From contig NZ_CP094929.1 in the NCBI RefSeq assembly GCF_022869165.1, positions 3,286,001-3,350,000 of the forward strand: a DNA stretch of 64,000 nucleotides, written 5' to 3'. The translations under genes were made by a program, and so were the position numbers. Under the pieces are notes generated by a model, which worked only from the letters and a program-made list of their open reading frames with translations, did no database searches and had not been told where the DNA came from. Of the stretch, positions 60,458 through 64,000 are shown in pieces (the first letter of the stretch is position 1; every line of letters starts with the position of its first letter). This stretch comes from Sphaerochaeta associata (GTDB taxonomy: Bacteria; Spirochaetota; Spirochaetia; Sphaerochaetales; Sphaerochaetaceae).

Positions 60458-60928
60458 ATGAGGGAACGACACAACCGGTTGGCGGTAGTCAAGGAATTGA
60501 TAAAGAACAACCGCATCGACAATCAGGATACGCTGCTGGAGCTGCTTAGAACCGAAGGGTACTCGGTTACCCAGGCAACACTCTCCCGTGACTTGAAAAT
60601 GCTCAAGGTGGGCAAAATCAGCGACGGTTGGTCGGGGTACTACTACAGCCTCCCCGAGAACGACTTGATCAGCGAATCAGAGAAAAGCTATATCCAGGAT
60701 GTGCGCAGAGGCATCCTGTCCATTGAATTTTCCGGCAACTTCGGAGTCATCAAGACAAGACCCGGCCACGCCAACTCTGTCGGCATTGCCTTGGATGTGC
60801 TTGCCATTCCGGAGATCCTCGGAACCCTTGCAGGTGATGACACCATTTTCATCATCCTTCGTGAAGGAATGACCAAGGAAGACTTGCAGGAGAGTTTCAA
60901 GACCCGCATCCCCGATATAGAAGAGTAA
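60458..60928 (+). CDS. argR: Arginine repressor ArgR
   Basis: 156 aa. N-terminal winged helix: RLAVVKELIKNNRIDNQDTL then TQATLSRDLKMLKVGK, with the SRDL recognition helix. C-terminal arginine-binding and trimerisation domain: TRPGHANSVGIALD and LGTLAGDDTIFII with the paired aspartates (GDD) that bind arginine. It represses biosynthesis or activates catabolism in response to arginine. It probably acts on argF at 29.7 kb and on itself. Confidence 0.96.
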   Translation: MRERHNRLAVVKELIKNNRIDNQDTLLELLRTEGYSVTQATLSRDLKMLKVGKISDGWSGYYYSLPENDLISESEKSYIQDVRRGILSIEFSGNFGVIKTRPGHANSVGIALDVLAIPEILGTLAGDDTIFIILREGMTKEDLQESFKTRIPDIEE

Positions 60929-60947
60929 AGCCACCTTGCACACCACC

Positions 60948-60976
60948 GCCCCTCCGCTTACAATGGGGGGGCTTTT
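60948..60976 (+). terminator. Terminator of argR
   Basis: GCCCCTCC, loop, GGGGGGGC and TTTT, 20 bases after the argR stop and 24 before pgi. Confidence 0.75.
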
Positions 60977-60999
60977 GTGTACCATCAGGAGAACAGCAT

Positions 61000-62571
61000 A
61001 TGACATTTAAGAATCTCGATACCAGCAGTGCATTCAAACAGTTGCAGGCCCTGCCTGCAAGCGACTTGAAACTCGTTCTGAGTCCGGATCGTATCAAAGC
61101 CTGCCATGCATATGCAGGAGGAGGGCTTACCTACCATTATGGGGCCATGCCCGTAGCACAAGAGCATATGAAGGTACTGCAGCAGCTCAGCGACGAGCTG
61201 TCGTTGACCGGGAAATATCAGGCCTTGGTTGATGGAAAGGTCATGAACACCGGCGAAAATCGTTTGGTGCTCCACCACCTGACCCGCGGACAAGTCGGAA
61301 AATCCGTAACTGCCGACGGTGAGGACAAGGGAGCCTTCTACCAGGCTCAGCTGGAGAAGATCAAACGTTTCTCCGACCAGGTACGCAGCGGAGCCATTCT
61401 GGGTTCGACAGGCAAGAAGTTCTCCACTGTGGTACAGATAGGTATCGGCGGCAGTGATCTGGGGCCCCGTGCACTCTATCTTGCCCTCAAAGGTTGGTGC
61501 ACGAGTTCTGAAATTGAGTTGCTCGATGCCCAATTCATCAGCAATGTCGATCCCGATGATGCACAAGCGGTGCTTCAGAACCTCGATCTGGAAAGCACTC
61601 TTTTCATCCTGGTCTCCAAGAGCGGAACAACATTGGAGACGCTCACCAACCGCGACCTTGTCTTCCAAGCCATCGCAGAAAGCGGCATCAGGGGTATCGA
61701 CCCTGCCAAGCACATGGTTGCCGTTACCAGCAAGACCAGCCCGCTGGCCGCCTCATCCTCTGTTCTCGACTCCTTCTTCATCGACGACTACATCGGAGGT
61801 CGCTACAGCTCGACCAGTGCGGTAGGAGCAGTGGTACTCTCCCTTGCCTTCGGCTTTGAGACCTTCAAAGCCTTTCTCAACGGCGCCCATGAAGCCGACA
61901 TGCTCGCCCTCAATCCCAAGGTTGAGGAGAATGCCGCATTGCTCGATGCCCTGTTGGGAGTATACCTTCGCAACGTCCTTCAGTATCCCACTACGGCAAT
62001 CCTCCCCTACTCACAGGCTTTGAGCCGATTTCCCGCTCACCTGCAACAGTTGGACATGGAGAGCAACGGCAAACATGTGAACCGGGATGGGCAGAACCTC
62101 TCCTATCCGACCGGACCGGTCATTTTCGGTGAGCCGGGAACCAACGGCCAGCACTCCTTCTACCAGCTGCTGCATCAGGGGACCGATATCGTGCCTCTGC
62201 AGTTCATCGGCTTCTCCGAGTCTCAGTACCAAAAGGATGTCGTTGTGGAGGGCTCCACCAGCCAAGAGAAGCTGAACGCCAATCTTGTCGCCCAGATCGT
62301 CGCCTTTGCCTTGGGCAAGAGTGATGGAAATGCAAACAAGCAGTTTGCAGGCAACCGGCCTTCCTCGCTGCTGTGTGCCAGACAACTCGACCCCAAGGCC
62401 CTCGGAGCGCTGCTTGCGCACTACGAGAACAAGGTCATGTTCCAGGGCTTTGTGTGGAACCTCAACAGCTTCGACCAAGAAGGAGTCCAATTGGGCAAGG
62501 TCCTGGCAGCCAAGGTCCTGGACGGCTGCAAGGGCGACGAGGTGCTCAAGGCATTCTCAGAGTTGCTCTAA
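61000..62571 (+). CDS. pgi: Glucose-6-phosphate isomerase
   Basis: 523 aa, interconverts glucose-6-phosphate and fructose-6-phosphate. Signatures: VQIGIGGSDLGPRALYLALKG, VSKSGTTLETLTNRDL, GGRYSSTSAVG, the N-MESNGKHVNRDG block, and the C-terminal GLxxFDQEGVQLGK-like segment (NLNSFDQEGVQLGKV). ATG 61000 follows AGGAG. No promoter was recognised between the argR terminator and pgi. Confidence 0.97.
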   Translation: MTFKNLDTSSAFKQLQALPASDLKLVLSPDRIKACHAYAGGGLTYHYGAMPVAQEHMKVLQQLSDELSLTGKYQALVDGKVMNTGENRLVLHHLTRGQVGKSVTADGEDKGAFYQAQLEKIKRFSDQVRSGAILGSTGKKFSTVVQIGIGGSDLGPRALYLALKGWCTSSEIELLDAQFISNVDPDDAQAVLQNLDLESTLFILVSKSGTTLETLTNRDLVFQAIAESGIRGIDPAKHMVAVTSKTSPLAASSSVLDSFFIDDYIGGRYSSTSAVGAVVLSLAFGFETFKAFLNGAHEADMLALNPKVEENAALLDALLGVYLRNVLQYPTTAILPYSQALSRFPAHLQQLDMESNGKHVNRDGQNLSYPTGPVIFGEPGTNGQHSFYQLLHQGTDIVPLQFIGFSESQYQKDVVVEGSTSQEKLNANLVAQIVAFALGKSDGNANKQFAGNRPSSLLCARQLDPKALGALLAHYENKVMFQGFVWNLNSFDQEGVQLGKVLAAKVLDGCKGDEVLKAFSELL

Positions 62572-62578
62572 ACGTTGT

Positions 62579-62600
62579 ACGGCCCCCCGCGGGGCCGTTG
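62579..62600 (+). terminator. GC-rich hairpin after pgi
   Basis: ACGGCCCC and GGGGCCGT form a stem 7 bases after the pgi stop, without a clear T run. Likely a weak or Rho-assisted terminator. Confidence 0.5.
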
Positions 62601-62635
62601 CTATTTGTTCTTCATATATCTTCTTGAAAAACCCG

Positions 62636-62679
62636 TTGCCGCTTTTCTGGTTTTTCACTATTATCGTTAGCATCCTAAC
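62636..62679 (+). promoter_or_regulatory. Promoter and candidate operator of the marR-ABC operon
   Basis: TTGCCG (62636-62641), 17-base spacer, TATTAT (62659-62664). An inverted repeat GTTAG-N4-CTAAC (62666-62679) directly follows the -10 box and could bind the MarR protein encoded downstream. Confidence 0.55.
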
Positions 62680-62695
62680 AAATAGTCTGGAACAC

Positions 62696-63139
62696 ATGGA
62701 AACAACACCGCGCATTGGATTCACCATCAAAACCCTCTCCCATCGCATCGGAAGGAACCTGGGACAGCAACTCAGGCTGGGGCATGACTGTGCCTCGACC
62801 GCCGTACGCAGCCACATCCTGGGCTACTTCGCCCACCATGAGAAAGAAACCGTACTGCAAAGCGAGCTGCAACAGCACCTGCTCGTCAGGCGCTCGACCA
62901 TGACCAATATACTGGCCGGTATGGAAAGCGAGGGGCTGGTCACCCGAGAAGACTGTCTTGCCGACAAGCGACAGAAACAAGTCCGCCTGACAGAGAAGGC
63001 GAAGGCTCTGTGCAACGAGCACCTCAAGCTGGTCAATGAGTTTGAGGACACCCTGAGAAGCTGCCTTACCGATGAAGAGCTGCAACAGTTCTTCACCATC
63101 ACCGAGAAACTGAATCAACTATTGGATAGCTATACATGA
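62696..63139 (+). CDS. MarR family transcriptional regulator
   Basis: 147 aa from ATG 62696. The winged helix is clear: LQSELQQHLLVRRSTMTNIL then MESEGLVTREDCLADKRQKQVRLTEKA, with the DxRxxxxxLT wing (DKRQKQVRLT). Its stop overlaps the ABC transporter start (ATGA), so the two are translationally coupled. Autoregulation through the dyad at 62666-62679 is likely. Confidence 0.93.
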   Translation: METTPRIGFTIKTLSHRIGRNLGQQLRLGHDCASTAVRSHILGYFAHHEKETVLQSELQQHLLVRRSTMTNILAGMESEGLVTREDCLADKRQKQVRLTEKAKALCNEHLKLVNEFEDTLRSCLTDEELQQFFTITEKLNQLLDSYT

Positions 63140-64000
63140 TACACAACCTGAAAAAACAAGCAAAAGGCAATCTGGCCCCCACCTTCCTGACAATCCTCTT
63201 CGTCATTCTTGAGGTCGTCATGGACGTCACCATTCCCTTCCTGATGGCATTTCTGCTGGACAGGGGCGTCGATGCAGGAAACCTCTCGGAAATCATCAAA
63301 TGGGGATTGCTGTTGTTGCTCTGCGCCTCGATCGCCCTGCTCTTCGGAGTGCTTGCCGGCCACTTTGCCGCCAAGGCATCAACCGGCTTTGCACGTAATG
63401 TCCGCAGAAGTCTTTTCCACAGGGTGCAGGACTTCTCCTTCTCCAACATTGATAAGTTTTCCACTGCATCCTTGGTCACCCGCATGACCAGCGACGTCAC
63501 CAATATCCAACATGCGTATCAAATGCTCACCAGAATTGCGGTGCGCAGCCCGGTCATGCTGCTCTTCAGTTTCATTATGGCCTACAGCATCAATGCCCGC
63601 CTGAGCATGGTGTACCTGGTCGCAATTCCCGTACTCGGCATCGGTCTTTTCTTTTTAATCCGTGCAGCCTACCCGATTTTCACCCGGGTCTTCAAAATTT
63701 ACGATCGGCTGAATATGGTGGTGCAGGAGAACATCCGAGGAATCAGGGTGGTCAAATCATTCGTCCGTGAGGAGCATGAGAAAACAAAGTTCAACACCGT
63801 CTCCGATGAGATTTTCAAGAACTTCATGAAGGCTGAAAAAATTGTGGCCTACAACAGCCCCCTGATGCAGGGCACGATGTATGTATCCATCCTTGCAATC
63901 TCCTACATTGCAGCCCGCCTTATCGTCTCCTCCAGCATGACAACCGGCCAACTGATGAGCTTCATCACCTATACCTCGCAGATCCTGATGAGCCTGATGA
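63136..64000 (+). CDS. ABC-type multidrug/lipid exporter, membrane-ATPase fusion (partial)
   Basis: First 288 codons; the gene runs off the right edge. It starts MIHNLKKQAKGNLAPTF after ATG 63136. Six-span exporter domain features are visible: LEVVMDVTIPFLMAFLLDRG, the intracellular loop FSNIDKFSTASLVTRMTSDV, and VQENIRGIRVVKSFVREEHE. The last two are diagnostic of MsbA/BmrA-type half transporters, whose ATPase domain would follow. Behind marR, so probably a drug-inducible exporter with a second subunit downstream. Confidence 0.93.
   Translation, partial: MIHNLKKQAKGNLAPTFLTILFVILEVVMDVTIPFLMAFLLDRGVDAGNLSEIIKWGLLLLLCASIALLFGVLAGHFAAKASTGFARNVRRSLFHRVQDFSFSNIDKFSTASLVTRMTSDVTNIQHAYQMLTRIAVRSPVMLLFSFIMAYSINARLSMVYLVAIPVLGIGLFFLIRAAYPIFTRVFKIYDRLNMVVQENIRGIRVVKSFVREEHEKTKFNTVSDEIFKNFMKAEKIVAYNSPLMQGTMYVSILAISYIAARLIVSSSMTTGQLMSFITYTSQILMSLM

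Overview
The window is a chromosomal segment of a spirochaete, most likely a Sphaerochaeta-type organism (non-flagellated, fermentative, anaerobic). This is an inference from gene order and content; no database search was run. tuf heads the S10 ribosomal operon, and rpmG-tRNA-Trp-secE-nusG-rplKAJL-rpoBC-rpsL-rpsG forms a second block with no fusA after it, as in Treponema and Borrelia. Several other traits are more typical of Firmicutes: a T-box leader on thrS, a tRNA-Thr with U at the discriminator position, and a sensory [FeFe]-hydrogenase operon. This fits the reported heavy gene exchange between Sphaerochaeta and Clostridia.

Layout. 1-18.5 kb (minus strand) is translation and transcription machinery: rplP-rpsC-rplV-rpsS-rplB-rplW-rplD-rplC-rpsJ-tuf from one strong promoter, then rpsG-rpsL-rpoC-rpoB-rplL-rplJ-rplA-rplK-nusG-secE, tRNA-Trp, rpmG and tRNA-Thr. 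The rplK leader carries a copy of the 23S L1-binding site. 18.5-28.3 kb is mixed: glycogen phosphorylase, a small HTH protein, a DUF554 membrane protein, a MobA-like nucleotidyltransferase, ClpB, a TetR regulator divergent from an M20 peptidase, and an Hsp20 with a consensus sigma-54 promoter. 28.7-32.4 kb holds ornithine carbamoyltransferase with paired ARG boxes and a metNIQ methionine importer. 32.5-37.8 kb is a complete rRNA operon (16S-tRNA-Ile-23S-5S, minus strand).

37.8-42.9 kb is a T-box controlled run thrS - M32 carboxypeptidase - pgsA - HAD phosphatase. 42.9-48.4 kb is a hydrogen and redox-sensing operon: a 2Fe-2S protein, a HydS-like [FeFe] hydrogenase with PAS domain, a SpoIIE-type phosphatase, a second 2Fe-2S protein, a second [FeFe] hydrogenase with a full H-cluster, and free methionine sulfoxide reductase. 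The NADH-sensing repressor Rex lies just upstream, after ispH. 50.2-55.5 kb has secF-secD-yajC and groL. 55.5-57.1 kb has two overlapping genes resembling the plant phytol/phytyl-phosphate kinases VTE5 and VTE6. 57.3-64 kb has an RRM RNA-binding protein, DUF1653, DUF2207 and LemA, ArgR (with the same paired boxes as argF), glucose-6-phosphate isomerase, and a MarR regulator overlapping an ABC exporter cut by the window edge.

The most interesting content is regulatory. The T-box has internal support: its discriminator-pairing base and candidate ACC specifier match the tRNA-Thr(GGU) in this same window. Other sites are the L1 operator mimic, the sigma-54 promoter on hsp20, matched ARG boxes on argF and argR, phased repeats plus a start-site palindrome on the hydrogenase operon, and a 16-bp perfect palindrome on the lemA promoter. 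No CRISPR array, transposase, integrase or prophage was seen.
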